Source: Fictibacillus aquaticus (GTDB taxonomy: Bacteria; Bacillota; Bacilli; Bacillales; Fictibacillaceae). From it: 64,000 nucleotides of DNA. Made by a program: the position numbers and the translations under genes. Of this stretch, positions 36,992-46,945 are shown one piece after another (position 1 is the stretch's first letter; each line of letters opens with the position of its first letter). Location: positions 620,001 through 684,000 of the forward strand of contig NZ_NOII01000001.1 in the NCBI RefSeq assembly GCF_002245695.1, read 5' to 3'. The notes under the pieces are model-generated. The model was given only the letters and a program-made list of their open reading frames with translations. It ran no database searches and had not been told where the DNA came from.

Positions 36992-38047
36992 TCATTTTTC
37001 TTCAAGGGTTTCCAAAAACTTAAGCGCATCATCAAGAGTTTTGACAGGAACTATCTTCATTTTGCTGGTTATGCTTTTCTTAGCTTTCACGGCATCTTTA
37101 AAGTTGTCTGCTGCTACCGGAGCAAAAAAGATTTCCGCTCCCGACTCATCCGCTGCTACTACTTTTTGTCCGATGCCGCCAATCGGACCGATTTCTTCAT
37201 TCAAATTCATTGTTCCTGTTCCCGCAATCCTGCGCCCTTTTGCAAGGTCTTCATCACTTAGCTGGTTCATGATCTCTAATGTAAACATCAAGCCTGCTGA
37301 AGGACCACCGATTTCAGATGCGTTAATGTTCAACTTCGGATTCGTTTTTATGCTGATATCGGTAACAGGATAGGTTATCCCAAGGCCAGCTTTTGAATTG
37401 TCCCCGCCAGAAAGTTTTTTTGGAAAAGGCGTCAGTTTTAAAGAGACGGTGTCCTTTTTATCCCCTCTTTTAAACGTAACACTTACCGAGTTTCCCTTTT
37501 TCTTCGAAGCAACATATTCCAGCAGCTGAGACGTTTCACTCACTTTTTTGTTATCCAGTGCAACAATTATGTCCCCTGGCTTAAGTTTGCCTTCTGCAGA
37601 CATTCCTTCAATAATTCCCGTCACATATACTCCATGATAAGAGATATCAACTTGCTTTCCGGATTTTTTATAGGCAACCACTGTCGCTGCATGCTGGGAA
37701 TCTTCCATCATCTGAAGCTGGCGCTGGTTGTATTCTTCATCACTTTCATCTTTCTGCCGCACTTCTTCGGCAGGGATGATTTCTTTAAAATCAGTTACTT
37801 TCGCCCATATATATTGAGGGATGTTCGCTTTTCCAATCCTGACGGTCGTGAGCATGAACACCCCTTTGTCATCGTCCCCGCCTTCTACTTTAATGATCGG
37901 GTCCAGCACTTTCGCGTCTCCCGGCGAGGTTATGTAATACGGCAGCGGATACAATGCGACAATCGCTGCAGCAAGCAAAATAAGCAGCAGCTTTTTTGTA
38001 GAGGAAAAAAACGGTTTCATCTGAGTATGATGTTCTTGTTCTGTCAT
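36992..38047 (-). CDS. ylbL: YlbL, Lon-like membrane-anchored serine protease with PDZ domain
   Basis: 351 residues from ATG at 38047, which overlaps the ylbK stop in ATGA and follows GGAAGGAG. One N-terminal membrane helix (about 17-38), a PDZ domain (about 135-215, KLKPGDIIVALDNKKV) and an S16 Lon-type catalytic domain with a Ser-Lys dyad: S250 in GGPSAGLMF and K295 in GGIGQKVVAA. B. subtilis YlbL with CtpA degrades the division inhibitor YneA after DNA damage. Confidence 0.94.
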   Translation of the reverse strand: MTEQEHHTQMKPFFSSTKKLLLILLAAAIVALYPLPYYITSPGDAKVLDPIIKVEGGDDDKGVFMLTTVRIGKANIPQYIWAKVTDFKEIIPAEEVRQKDESDEEYNQRQLQMMEDSQHAATVVAYKKSGKQVDISYHGVYVTGIIEGMSAEGKLKPGDIIVALDNKKVSETSQLLEYVASKKKGNSVSVTFKRGDKKDTVSLKLTPFPKKLSGGDNSKAGLGITYPVTDISIKTNPKLNINASEIGGPSAGLMFTLEIMNQLSDEDLAKGRRIAGTGTMNLNEEIGPIGGIGQKVVAADESGAEIFFAPVAADNFKDAVKAKKSITSKMKIVPVKTLDDALKFLETLEEK

Positions 38048-38832
38048 GAATGCGACTCCTTCCATTTCTGTATCTTTTCCTGGATATAGGGAATTTGTTT
38101 GCGGCCTGCTTCCTCTCCAATAGCGATAATTTCATTCACATCCTTAAAAGCTGTTGAGCTATACTGCTCTACCATCGGCCTGATCATGACATCTGCCGAT
38201 ATTTCATGCCACCGTACCATTTCACGCTGCATGATATCGATGCTTTGGATGATCACATCAAAAATGGAAGAAACGGAAGGCTCTGCTTTAAAATGAGAGA
38301 TGTCGACAGCAAGGACAATGTCTGCCCCCATTTCCCGCACAACGCTTACTGGAACCCTATCGATTACTCCGCCGTCAACCAGCAGCCTTCCCTCTATTTT
38401 TTCGGGTACGAGAATACCTGGTATTGAAATGCTCGCTCTTACAGCATCAGATATTGGTCCTTCACGGAAGACGACTTTATTTCCCTGAATCAGATCAGTA
38501 GCAACAATCGTCAATGGAATCAGAGTCTCCTCGATGTTTTTGTTGTGTGTCAGGAGCCTGATCAGCTCTTTGATCTTTCTTCCTGAAATAAAACCCATCT
38601 TCGGCACTGTATAGTCCATATAATACTTCCGTTTGAAAAGATTCGCCATTTTTTTCATGCTTTCATCCGGCTGTCCGATCGCAACCAAAGCTCCGACCAG
38701 TGCACCCATGCTGCTTCCAGAAATAAGGTCGATTGGAATGCCAGCTTCCCTTAACGCGGAAATCACGCCTACATGAGCAAAACCGCGGGCACCTCCTGAA
38801 CCAAGAGCAAGGCCGATTTTAGGTTCTTTCAT
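38044..38832 (-). CDS. ylbK: YlbK, patatin-like phospholipase (RssA/NTE family)
   Basis: 262 residues. The patatin triad elements are present: oxyanion GSGGARGFAH, nucleophile GSSMG (about residues 40-44) and DGG (about 153-155). It is a soluble lipid acyl-hydrolase-like protein of unknown substrate. It is translationally coupled to ylbL by a four-base overlap. Confidence 0.92.
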   Translation of the reverse strand: MKEPKIGLALGSGGARGFAHVGVISALREAGIPIDLISGSSMGALVGALVAIGQPDESMKKMANLFKRKYYMDYTVPKMGFISGRKIKELIRLLTHNKNIEETLIPLTIVATDLIQGNKVVFREGPISDAVRASISIPGILVPEKIEGRLLVDGGVIDRVPVSVVREMGADIVLAVDISHFKAEPSVSSIFDVIIQSIDIMQREMVRWHEISADVMIRPMVEQYSSTAFKDVNEIIAIGEEAGRKQIPYIQEKIQKWKESHS

Positions 38833-38940
38833 TCCAATCCCTCCTTTAGTTTATCCTTTTTTTAACATATGGTCTAAACTTTCTCCCTATACGTATAAAT
38901 AAATACGTCAGGACAAGTACTGATTAAGGGGAGTGGCATT

Positions 38941-40679
<1,739 letters not shown>

Positions 40680-40688
40680 TCAGCTTTG

Positions 40689-41261
40689 TTAATCTTGATT
40701 GTCCACAGGTCTATTTTTATAAAATGATACTGCAGTAGCAGTTCCGTAAATTTCCTGCTTATATAGGACAAAGGAAGAGGTTTCAGCAGGCAGCTTCACG
40801 CTCGGGTCATGTTCCGCTACAATGATTCCATTATTTGAGAGCAGGCCGTATTCGTCAATCTTCTGAATATCCTTTGCCAGCACCTGCTTTGCGTATGGCG
40901 GATCAAGGAAAATAAGATCAAATGCTGCCTCTCTTTTATGAAGCGCTTTCAGAGCCCTTTGAGCTTCATTTCGGTAGGTTTCTGCGTTTTCACTGTAACC
41001 GCAGCTTTGCAGATTAAGCTTAATGGTCTCGATTGCCTTATGCTCTCTATCCACGAATATTGCTTTATCGGCACCTCGGCTCAGAGCTTCAATTCCAAGG
41101 CCCCCGCTTCCCCCATAAAGATCTAGGGCGGTTCCTCCATTAAAGTAAGGTCCAATAATATTAAATATGGATTCTTTTATCTTATCTGTTGTTGGCCTTG
41201 TTGTAGTTCCTGGCACCGCTTTAAGCGGCCTTCCTTTGCAATCTCCTGATATTACTCTCAC
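40689..41261 (-). CDS. rsmD: RsmD (YlbH), 16S rRNA m2G966 methyltransferase
   Basis: 190 residues from GTG at 41261, chosen because it gives the family start RVISGDCKGRPLKAVPG and has AGGTGA upstream; a GTG three codons earlier is the alternative. SAM motif ALDLYGGSGGLGIEALSRGA and the catalytic LDPPYAK are intact. It methylates N2 of G966. It is divergent from the csfG-like RNA. Confidence 0.95.
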   Translation of the reverse strand: MRVISGDCKGRPLKAVPGTTTRPTTDKIKESIFNIIGPYFNGGTALDLYGGSGGLGIEALSRGADKAIFVDREHKAIETIKLNLQSCGYSENAETYRNEAQRALKALHKREAAFDLIFLDPPYAKQVLAKDIQKIDEYGLLSNNGIIVAEHDPSVKLPAETSSFVLYKQEIYGTATAVSFYKNRPVDNQD

Positions 41262-41354
41262 TATTCTCACCTATACTTCTTAGTCTGCTTTATCCTTTCC
41301 TATCCTATCATAAATAAAAGACAAAATGAAATCACTCTCTTTTTGTGCCCAAAA

Positions 41355-41383
41355 GTATAGAAAAAGAAGATAAGGAGATAATA
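41355..41383 (+). promoter_or_regulatory. Candidate SigF/SigG promoter of the csfG-like RNA
   Basis: GTATA (41355-41359) fits the SigF -35 GYATA, and GGAGATAATA (41374-41383) fits the -10 GGNNANANTR at every fixed base, with a 14-base spacer, about one base shorter than usual. A start near 41390 would place the downstream structured RNA directly behind it. Confidence 0.65.
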
Positions 41384-41389
41384 AATCAT

Positions 41390-41540
41390 AACAGCATCCC
41401 ATGATGTTGTTGCCAACCGCGGAGAAGACTTACTTTCCCCATAAGTTCTTCCTCCGGTTTCTCCTCTCCCATCGCCTTAAAAGATAGGCTTGCCTATCTG
41501 TAAGGCAGCCTGCAGATAATAAGCTGCAGGCTTTTTTTAT
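41390..41540 (+). ncRNA. csfG: CsfG-like sporulation small RNA (also known as the ylbH element)
   Basis: The spacer upstream of rsmD (ylbH) holds a plus-strand unit of about 150 bases. From the start there is a hairpin AACAGCATC / GATGTTGTT (41390-41411), pyrimidine-rich stretches (TTCTTCCTCC and TTTCTCCTCTCCC, 41446-41470) that resemble anti-Shine-Dalgarno sequence, a hairpin AGATAGGC / GCCTATCT (41482-41499), then a terminator. CsfG, a forespore SigF/SigG-dependent RNA conserved in spore formers, maps to this exact ylbG-ylbH interval in B. subtilis. Its targets are unknown. The call rests on position, promoter and structure. Confidence 0.7.
41507..41538 (+). terminator. Intrinsic terminator of the csfG-like RNA
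   Basis: AGCCTGCAG (41507-41515) pairs perfectly with CTGCAGGCT (41524-41532), followed by six T residues. No annotated plus-strand protein gene precedes it, which is why an RNA gene is inferred. Confidence 0.88.
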
Positions 41541-41593
41541 TCTTTTCTCATTTTACTCCCTATGCTAAATTGGTAGTTGGAAAGGGGATTGTC

Positions 41594-41971
41594 ATGATAC
41601 AAAAATTTATTGAACTTGGAGAAGGCTATTCCGATTTATATGAACTGATCGAGCTTGGCAGAGCAAACAAGCACAGAATTTCATCATTATTATGTTTGCA
41701 TACCAAAAAAGGGGATAACGAGTTTGCCTCAGTGATCATCACCCTTCAGCCTGCTGCTGAGGGCAAGTTTCTCCCTCTGTATATTTGCCGCGAAGGGATA
41801 CCAGCCCATTCTAAGCGTTATCAGCTGTTTATGGATTTTGCCGAAGAGGCTGGAATCAAACCAATTGTATTTGATGTAAAGAACTCAGAAGAATTTGCAG
41901 ACAAAGAAATTTACTTTCACTACCTTACAGGGATACTGAGACTGAACTATCTTCTCCCCCCGCTGCAGTAA
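41594..41971 (+). CDS. Conserved hypothetical protein (DUF7147-like)
   Basis: 125 residues from ATG after AAAGGGG; an eight-codon upstream extension lacks a ribosome site. It is soluble, with a mixed alpha/beta pattern (YELIELGRANKHRISSLLCL, YICREGIPAHSKRYQLFMD). It resembles small uncharacterised Bacillaceae proteins sometimes labelled as methylthioribose kinase-related, but no kinase motif is visible. It directly follows the csfG-like terminator and precedes a two-way hairpin. Confidence 0.7.
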   Translation: MIQKFIELGEGYSDLYELIELGRANKHRISSLLCLHTKKGDNEFASVIITLQPAAEGKFLPLYICREGIPAHSKRYQLFMDFAEEAGIKPIVFDVKNSEEFADKEIYFHYLTGILRLNYLLPPLQ

Positions 41972-42018
41972 GTTTCATGATCTAGAACCATAGCTTCTTA
42001 CTAATGTGCTGGAAACAT

Positions 42019-42056
42019 AAAGCCCCTCACCACTTTTTGCAGCGGTAAGGGGCTTT
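42019..42056. terminator. Hairpin terminator after the DUF7147-like gene
   Basis: AAAGCCCCT (42019-42027) pairs with AGGGGCTTT (42048-42056), extended by ACC/GGT across one mismatch. The T-run is short on either strand, so it is a moderate terminator. Confidence 0.65.
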
Positions 42057-42204
42057 ACTTAAGGCTCTTTTCTATATAATTGATGGCTCTGAAAGATTTG
42101 TTTTGTTAGAAAGGTCAGCAAAGTTTCTACTGAAGAGTAAGCTTCAAAGTTCCATCCATTAGGAAAATTCGAGAAATGATCATCTTGAATTCGTCTGTGC
42201 AGAT

Positions 42205-42333
42205 GTTGATTGGAGTGTAAGGCGCCGACTCCTCGAAAATGAAATTCGCATTTTCTTCGTGCGATGTCTTGCTGCGCTGCTTTCCCTATCCTGCGGGACG
42301 AGCGGAAAGCGTGCGCCTGAAACGGAGATCAAC
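42205..42333. repeat. Dispersed intergenic repeat, copy 2 (short form, inverted relative to copy 1)
   Basis: Read on the minus strand it begins GGTTGATCTCCGTTTCAGGC and ends with GGAGTCGGCGCCTTACACTC-type sequence, matching the two ends of the element at 316-570. The core (about 42234-42290) is unrelated to copy 1. It lies downstream of ylbG in a 380-base spacer that otherwise contains no gene (42057-42204 shows nothing recognisable). Confidence 0.75.
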
Positions 42334-42351
42334 CCCTTCTCTGAATTCAGA

Positions 42352-42627
42352 TTATATGCCCATCTTATAATCGTACTCTTTTGCTTTATCAGGAACTTTA
42401 TTTTCGTATTCTGTTTTTAGTTCGTGTTTAAAGGATTTTCTGACATCCTTCACAAAATGCAGCGATTTAAGCTTTTCAGCGATATCATCAGCTTTTTGCC
42501 CGTCACAGTATAGAACAGCATATTTTAATTTTTTGGAAACGTAATGGACGTTGCCAAACCGCCTGAGCTGCTTTGAAAATTTAAGAGAGTGAAGATATAC
42601 CGCCATTCCAACCCGGTTGCCTATCAT
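42352..42627 (-). CDS. ylbG: YlbG, DUF2129 protein
   Basis: 91 residues matching YlbG ([35 protein letters not shown]). The family is restricted to Firmicutes and its function is unknown. A repeat element follows it. In B. subtilis ylbF lies immediately upstream; here a plus-strand gene is inserted between them. Confidence 0.9.
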   Translation of the reverse strand: MIGNRVGMAVYLHSLKFSKQLRRFGNVHYVSKKLKYAVLYCDGQKADDIAEKLKSLHFVKDVRKSFKHELKTEYENKVPDKAKEYDYKMGI

Positions 42628-42661
42628 CCTGTTTCCTCATTTCTATGAAAATTGTCAAACA

Positions 42662-42691
42662 TTGCTATTATAAGTTCCGTCATACTATACT
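42662..42691 (+). promoter_or_regulatory. Candidate SigA promoter of the 109-residue gene
   Basis: TTGCTA (42662-42667) and TATACT (42686-42691) are separated by 18 bases and lie about 40 bases upstream of the start at 42730. Confidence 0.5.
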
Positions 42692-42729
42692 GGCTTTAAC
42701 ACAATCTTTCAATCAAAAGGGGTGGAAAA

Positions 42730-43059
42730 GTGGAGCTGGACCTTGTATGGGATTCCTTCCTGCAATCAATTAACAGAAAAGAGACAGGCTTGTCAGCTTA
42801 TAAAAAAGAAGTAACAGGCATTCCCTTTTTATATGTTTCCCTCCGGCTAGATACTGCTGACCGAAAACAAGCAGAACAAATCATAAAATTATGCGCGGCA
42901 AAAGCAATTAAAGGAAAACGGCTCCGCATCGTGATGGAGTATGTAAGAGAAGAAATTGACCTTCTCGTTTACCGGTTCCGCTTTCTCGTTCCTCAGGAAA
43001 AAATGTTCTGCTGCGGCAATCTATGCCCTGACTGCATCAGGTTTAAGAATCCTTACTAA
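42730..43059 (+). CDS. Hypothetical protein with C-terminal CCxxxCPxC cluster
   Basis: 109 residues, start GTG after AAAAGGGGTGG. The body is an alpha/beta pattern with no recognised domain. The C-terminus reads FCCGNLCPDCIRFKNPY, a four-cysteine cluster that could bind zinc or an iron-sulfur centre. It converges on ylbF and overlaps its end by four bases. The reading frame has good codon usage and its own promoter, so it is probably real. No function is proposed. Confidence 0.7.
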   Translation: MELDLVWDSFLQSINRKETGLSAYKKEVTGIPFLYVSLRLDTADRKQAEQIIKLCAAKAIKGKRLRIVMEYVREEIDLLVYRFRFLVPQEKMFCCGNLCPDCIRFKNPY

Positions 43060-43496
43060 TTACAGCCGCAGCTTCCACCAGAACCGCAGCCGCCGCTGCA
43101 GGATTTGCTGTCTAGGAACGGGTTGCCCGTAGGGACTTTTATAGATGCCGAAACACTTTCGGCAATAATTCGGCTGCATTCAATCAGCAGCTTTTCCAAA
43201 TCTTTTTCCGCTTTTTTAAATGCAGCGATCGTGCTGTGAAAATCAAGATCCCTTTTCATTTCTCTCACGCTTTTATTGACGCTAGAATAATCTGGGTGAT
43301 ACTTCCCGAACCGCTGCACTTCTTCATATTGTTCTTTCATATATTGAAAACGCTTGATGAGCGATTGAGCTTCCTGATCTGTTTCTAATTCTTTTTTCCA
43401 GTACCGGTAGGCTTCGGCCGCTTCTGATCGTGCGACCATATGAGCCAGGCCGTTTGTCTCATCTAAGATAGACACTTGGGAAACGGTTTCTCTCAT
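43056..43496 (-). CDS. ylbF: YlbF, RNA-degradation and competence/sporulation regulator
   Basis: 146 residues from ATG after GGAGGTTACC; the frame is open 35 codons further upstream without a ribosome site. The helical YlbF/YmcA domain (about 15-115) is followed by a cysteine-rich tail CSGGCGSGGSCGCN. YlbF, YmcA and YaaT form a complex that carries iron-sulfur clusters and works with RNase Y in mRNA maturation, sporulation and biofilm formation; the tail cysteines are probable ligands. Confidence 0.93.
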   Translation of the reverse strand: MRETVSQVSILDETNGLAHMVARSEAAEAYRYWKKELETDQEAQSLIKRFQYMKEQYEEVQRFGKYHPDYSSVNKSVREMKRDLDFHSTIAAFKKAEKDLEKLLIECSRIIAESVSASIKVPTGNPFLDSKSCSGGCGSGGSCGCN

Positions 43497-43656
43497 AACC
43501 GGTAACCTCCTCTGCAATAACCTGCCTTTTATTATACCGGATGGATTGGGCGGTGAAAAGCAGTGAGGCTTGATTCTGTAAGAATGAAACGATAAAGGCA
43601 TTTACAAACATCAAAAAAGGATAAAAATTAATACTTAAAGAAACAGGATAGGGAGA

Positions 43657-43914
43657 CTATGCCCCTGGATTAAAATCATTGTTTTCTCCAGCTGCTCCTA
43701 GCAGATCCATTAATAGTCCGATGCTTTTTATCTGCTGATGAAACCGGTCCACTCTCTGACCAAATGTCTTACCAAAAAACACTTTCGCCTGTTCTTCGAG
43801 TTCAGCCATTGCAGCAGGATTGCGGCTGAGCGTTCGATACCATTCAGGCCGTTCACGAATAAAATATTTTAAATCAGGCCGAGTATTTAAATAGTAAAGA
43901 AGTTCTTTTCTCAT
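43657..43914 (-). CDS. ylbE: YlbE-like protein
   Basis: 85 residues, soluble and helical, matching YlbE (YYLNTRPDLKYFIRERPEWY, LSRNPAAMAELEEQAKVFFG). The function is unknown; in spore formers it is co-transcribed with the coat-associated ylbD, here 13 bases upstream. Confidence 0.88.
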   Translation of the reverse strand: MRKELLYYLNTRPDLKYFIRERPEWYRTLSRNPAAMAELEEQAKVFFGKTFGQRVDRFHQQIKSIGLLMDLLGAAGENNDFNPGA

Positions 43915-43927
43915 AGTCGCTCATCCT

Positions 43928-44398
43928 TTAATCTTTGTATGTTTGATACGTAAGAGGCTTATCGCGTTCCGGCACAGTCTGCCCTTGGGGATTGCTTTGA
44001 AAATGCTGAATCAGCTGCTGTATGCCTTCTACAGCGCCGCCAAACTGCGAAATATAAGTCTGCAGGTCGCTTACATTAATCTTACCTAGCATCGACACAA
44101 TCTCGCCTACCGTGAGTTCTTTCCTTTTTTTCTTTGGTTCACCTCTATCTTTTTTAGTTTCATCATTTACTTTCTTTGTTTCGTCTGTCTGTTTCTTTTC
44201 GTTTTCTGTTTTTGCATTCTTCGTCCCTTGAGTACTGTCTTCCGCTGTTGTTCGGTTCCAGCTTTCATGATCTTCTCCAAGCACAATCCAATCATGATAA
44301 ACTTCTTTCCATGTCCTCTTATTATTTTTGACTTCTTTTATAACGGCAGGGTGCTTTACAATAAACTTTTTAAATTCTTCTACTCTGTTTTTTCCCAT
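43928..44398 (-). CDS. ylbD: YlbD, putative spore coat protein
   Basis: 156 residues. The N-terminus (VEEFKKFIVKHPAVIKEVKN, WKEVYHDWIVLGEDHESWN) matches the YlbD coat family. The central third (about 55-90) is a low-complexity run rich in K, E, T and N. In B. subtilis YlbD is associated with the spore coat. An inverted repeat GGTGC ... GCACC lies upstream at 44471-44493, but no clear sporulation promoter was identified. Confidence 0.85.
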   Translation of the reverse strand: MGKNRVEEFKKFIVKHPAVIKEVKNNKRTWKEVYHDWIVLGEDHESWNRTTAEDSTQGTKNAKTENEKKQTDETKKVNDETKKDRGEPKKKRKELTVGEIVSMLGKINVSDLQTYISQFGGAVEGIQQLIQHFQSNPQGQTVPERDKPLTYQTYKD

Positions 44399-44651
44399 TT
44401 GTTCTCACCTCCGGCTGTCCCACAGGTAACATTCTTCTAATACATGATACATATTTGCCTATAAAAAGGTGCGCCCATTTTTTATGCACCAAACCTTTAC
44501 TGTTGCACTTTAAACATTATTATAAGTAAACTAAAGAAAACTTGGCCGATTTTATGTAAGCTTAGCTGACGTTTTGCTAAACACTTTACTTGGGTCCGAG
44601 AAGTTATACTGCATATTGCGAAAAATTTTATTTATGATTGGAGATCTTTTA

Positions 44652-45152
44652 ATGGACAGCATAAACGATACACTGCGTACTAAATTGGAGGATTGGCTCA
44701 TAAACGCATCTGAAACTGACAAGAACCTCTTGCTTCAAGCTATGGAGGCATGTGAATCAAAAAACAAACAAAAAATACATACATACATTTCAGCAATGAT
44801 GAAAATGGAAAAAGCCGCTGCTGATGATCAAAGTATTGTCATCGAAATTCCGAATACACCTTTTTTAGCAAACTCTCTTGGAATTATGCATGGAGGACTG
44901 ACCTCCACACTGCTTGATTCTGCTATGGGGACAGCAGCCAACCTTAACCTTGGCAAGGATGAGGGCGCGGTAACACTCGACCTGAATATACGCTTTTTGT
45001 CTCCAGGTATTGGGGAACGGTTTAAATGCGAAGGGAAAGTCGTGAAGTCTGGACGCCAGATTATCGTTACAGAAGGGACCGTCTGGAATGAGAAAGAAGA
45101 ATTAATAGCTTCAGCTACCGGTACATTTTTTAAAATATCACGCAAGAAATAA
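44652..45152 (+). CDS. Hotdog-fold PaaI-like thioesterase
   Basis: 166 residues from ATG eight bases after GGAG. The hotdog thioesterase core is in the C-terminal two-thirds with the PaaI signature GIMHGGLTSTLLDSAMGTAA; the N-terminal 55 residues are a helical extension. It probably hydrolyses an acyl-CoA of unknown chain. It is inserted between ylbC and ylbD homologues and converges on ylbC. Confidence 0.85.
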   Translation: MDSINDTLRTKLEDWLINASETDKNLLLQAMEACESKNKQKIHTYISAMMKMEKAAADDQSIVIEIPNTPFLANSLGIMHGGLTSTLLDSAMGTAANLNLGKDEGAVTLDLNIRFLSPGIGERFKCEGKVVKSGRQIIVTEGTVWNEKEELIASATGTFFKISRKK

Positions 45153-45172
45153 GCCCTACTTATTTATAATGC

Positions 45173-45207
45173 AACAAAAGAGGCAGCTGATGGCTGCCTC
45201 TTTTGTT
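45173..45207. terminator. Bidirectional terminator between thioesterase and ylbC
   Basis: A perfect 14-bp stem AACAAAAGAGGCAG / CTGCCTCTTTTGTT around CTGATGG. The ylbC stop codon (45206-45208) overlaps the right arm. Confidence 0.9.
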
Positions 45208-46225
45208 ATGGAGTAATAAAATTCTGGGTGTATTCTTTGAGATATACTCCGACTCCTAAATGAGTGTAAGAAGGATTTAACAGCGCTTTCCTATGCCCTT
45301 CACTGTTAAGCCATCCTTCTACCGCCGCTGCTCCGTCCGTATAGTTCGCTGCGATATTTTCTCCTGCAGCTCTGTAAGAAACCTTGCCTTTATTCAGACG
45401 ATCTGAAAGCTCACCTTTAGTAGGAGATGTATGAGAGAAGTACTCATTCACCGCCATATCTTTGCTGTGCAAATAAGCTACCTTTGAGGCTCCTTTATGT
45501 GATGCCAGAGGTTTAAGTCCGTGCTTTTGCCGGATAACGTTAGTCATGTCAAGAATCTGCTTCTCATTTGCTTCTTCCACCAGACGCTGTGCTTTTCCCG
45601 TCAAACCGCCCTCTGATGGGAGTTTTCCGTGGAATACAACAGAGTAAGGACGCTGTCTAAGCAAGACATCTGAGGTAACATAGCGTACACTTGAGAGCTT
45701 CTGTGTATACTGATCAAAGTAAAGCTGCGCATACACTTCTTTCGTTATTGGAATCAGAGGCCTCATATTCAAATCTGATTCTGAGAGTTCAAAACGGTAA
45801 AACTCGCTGCCTTCTTTTATATTGATATTCGGTTCTGGACTCGCTTTCCGCAAAACACTAGAAACCGGCTCATTAATCTTAAAAGGGCCAACATTTACTC
45901 TGTCACCCAATGCATAAACGGTTACAATCTTTCCTTTATCTACTCCAGCCTGGATATAGGCCGTGTTATCTTTAGAATAAACGTACCAGCTATAGCCATA
46001 TGCAGAAGGATCAATCCTGTCTGGCTTGCCCCACTTCTGAATCCATTCCTTCTCAGTCTTGCCGATATAACTGGCGGCGGAATCTTTTGGGACCGTCAAC
46101 TTAGCCTGTTTGGTGACGCTGCTGCTGTCAGGTTTAGGGGAGATCAGCGGTTCAATTGGTGTATCTTTCAAATAAAGCAGATAAAAAATAACTCCCGACA
46201 AGACCAATATGATTAAGATCCGCAT
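45206..46225 (-). CDS. ylbC: YlbC, secreted or membrane-anchored CAP-domain protein
   Basis: 339 residues. An N-terminal hydrophobic segment (about 3-20) acts as signal or anchor, followed by a CAP-associated N-terminal domain (GKTEKEWIQKWGKPDRIDPS) and a C-terminal CAP/SCP domain (MTNVIRQKHGLKPLASHKGA, FSHTSPTKGELSDRL, AAGENIAANYTDG, WLNSEGHRKALL). Such proteins occur at the spore or cell surface; the biochemical role is not known. Confidence 0.92.
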   Translation of the reverse strand: MRILIILVLSGVIFYLLYLKDTPIEPLISPKPDSSSVTKQAKLTVPKDSAASYIGKTEKEWIQKWGKPDRIDPSAYGYSWYVYSKDNTAYIQAGVDKGKIVTVYALGDRVNVGPFKINEPVSSVLRKASPEPNINIKEGSEFYRFELSESDLNMRPLIPITKEVYAQLYFDQYTQKLSSVRYVTSDVLLRQRPYSVVFHGKLPSEGGLTGKAQRLVEEANEKQILDMTNVIRQKHGLKPLASHKGASKVAYLHSKDMAVNEYFSHTSPTKGELSDRLNKGKVSYRAAGENIAANYTDGAAAVEGWLNSEGHRKALLNPSYTHLGVGVYLKEYTQNFITP

Positions 46226-46331
46226 AGTACACCGCCTGACATGTATTTTTTCCTTAGGTTAACTGTACTTTACAGTAACATGATTGTCCATTACACAGCC
46301 TTTTAAGCGGCACACATGAACTGAAATAAAA

Positions 46332-46353
46332 AAAGACACCCACGGGTGCCTTT
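46332..46353 (-). terminator. Terminator of the ylbB-like gene
   Basis: AAAGACACCC pairs with GGTGCCTTT (one wobble) around a short loop, with a run of A residues on the left that reads as a T-run on the minus strand, ten bases after the CBS-protein stop codon. Confidence 0.85.
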
Positions 46354-46362
46354 CTAATTCAT

Positions 46363-46791
46363 TTAATGAATTTGATCACGTGTTTCGGAAATCTCAGATA
46401 AAGCGTGTCCTGCTGCCATATCTGTCTTGTGATCCAAGGACAAGTCGCCGATCGAAATAATACCGGCAAGTTTATTTCCTTCTACAATCGGAAGACGTCT
46501 GATCTGTCTCTGGCTCATTAGCTCAGCTGCTTCTTGAACACTCATTTCTGGCCCAGCGGTTACTAGCTCCGTAGTCATTACATCGCTCACCTTCGTAGAG
46601 CCTGGACGCTTTTCAGCAATACAGCGGACAGCGAGATCGCGGTCTGTAATTACGCCTAACAGCTGTCCGTTATCACAAACTGGAATCACGCCAACATTAT
46701 CTTTTTTCATTTTAAGCGCCGCTTCATATACATTATCCTGCGGACTGCAAACATCAACACTTGTCGTCATGACTTCACTAAGCTTTTTCAT
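46363..46791 (-). CDS. ylbB: YlbB, tandem CBS-domain protein
   Basis: 142 residues made of two CBS domains (about 8-60, VGVIPVCDNGQLLGVITDRD, and 72-125, IRRLPIVEGNKLAGIISIGD), forming a Bateman pair that usually binds an adenine nucleotide. There is no enzyme domain. The ligand and partner are unknown. Confidence 0.92.
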   Translation of the reverse strand: MKKLSEVMTTSVDVCSPQDNVYEAALKMKKDNVGVIPVCDNGQLLGVITDRDLAVRCIAEKRPGSTKVSDVMTTELVTAGPEMSVQEAAELMSQRQIRRLPIVEGNKLAGIISIGDLSLDHKTDMAAGHALSEISETRDQIH

Positions 46792-46945
46792 CTTACCCCT
46801 GCTTTCTTAATTTGAATTCGTGTCTATTCTTTGCGGTTTTCTTCCTGCTTATCCATTTGACAATTGATTGACAACGATTGCATCTTTAGCGCTTTCATAC
46901 TATCATTAAGAAGTGATTTGATTGATACTGTAGGAGGTAAAACGC

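Noticed and set aside
41401-41487. Short open frame of 28 codons inside the csfG-like RNA
   Set aside because: It has no ribosome site, and its sequence is constrained by hairpins and CU-rich runs. An RNA gene explains the region better, though a dual-function RNA cannot be excluded.
41481-41499. Palindrome AGATAGGC-TT-GCCTATCT considered as a repressor operator for rsmD
   Set aside because: It lies inside the inferred csfG-like RNA, where it is more simply read as a transcript hairpin.
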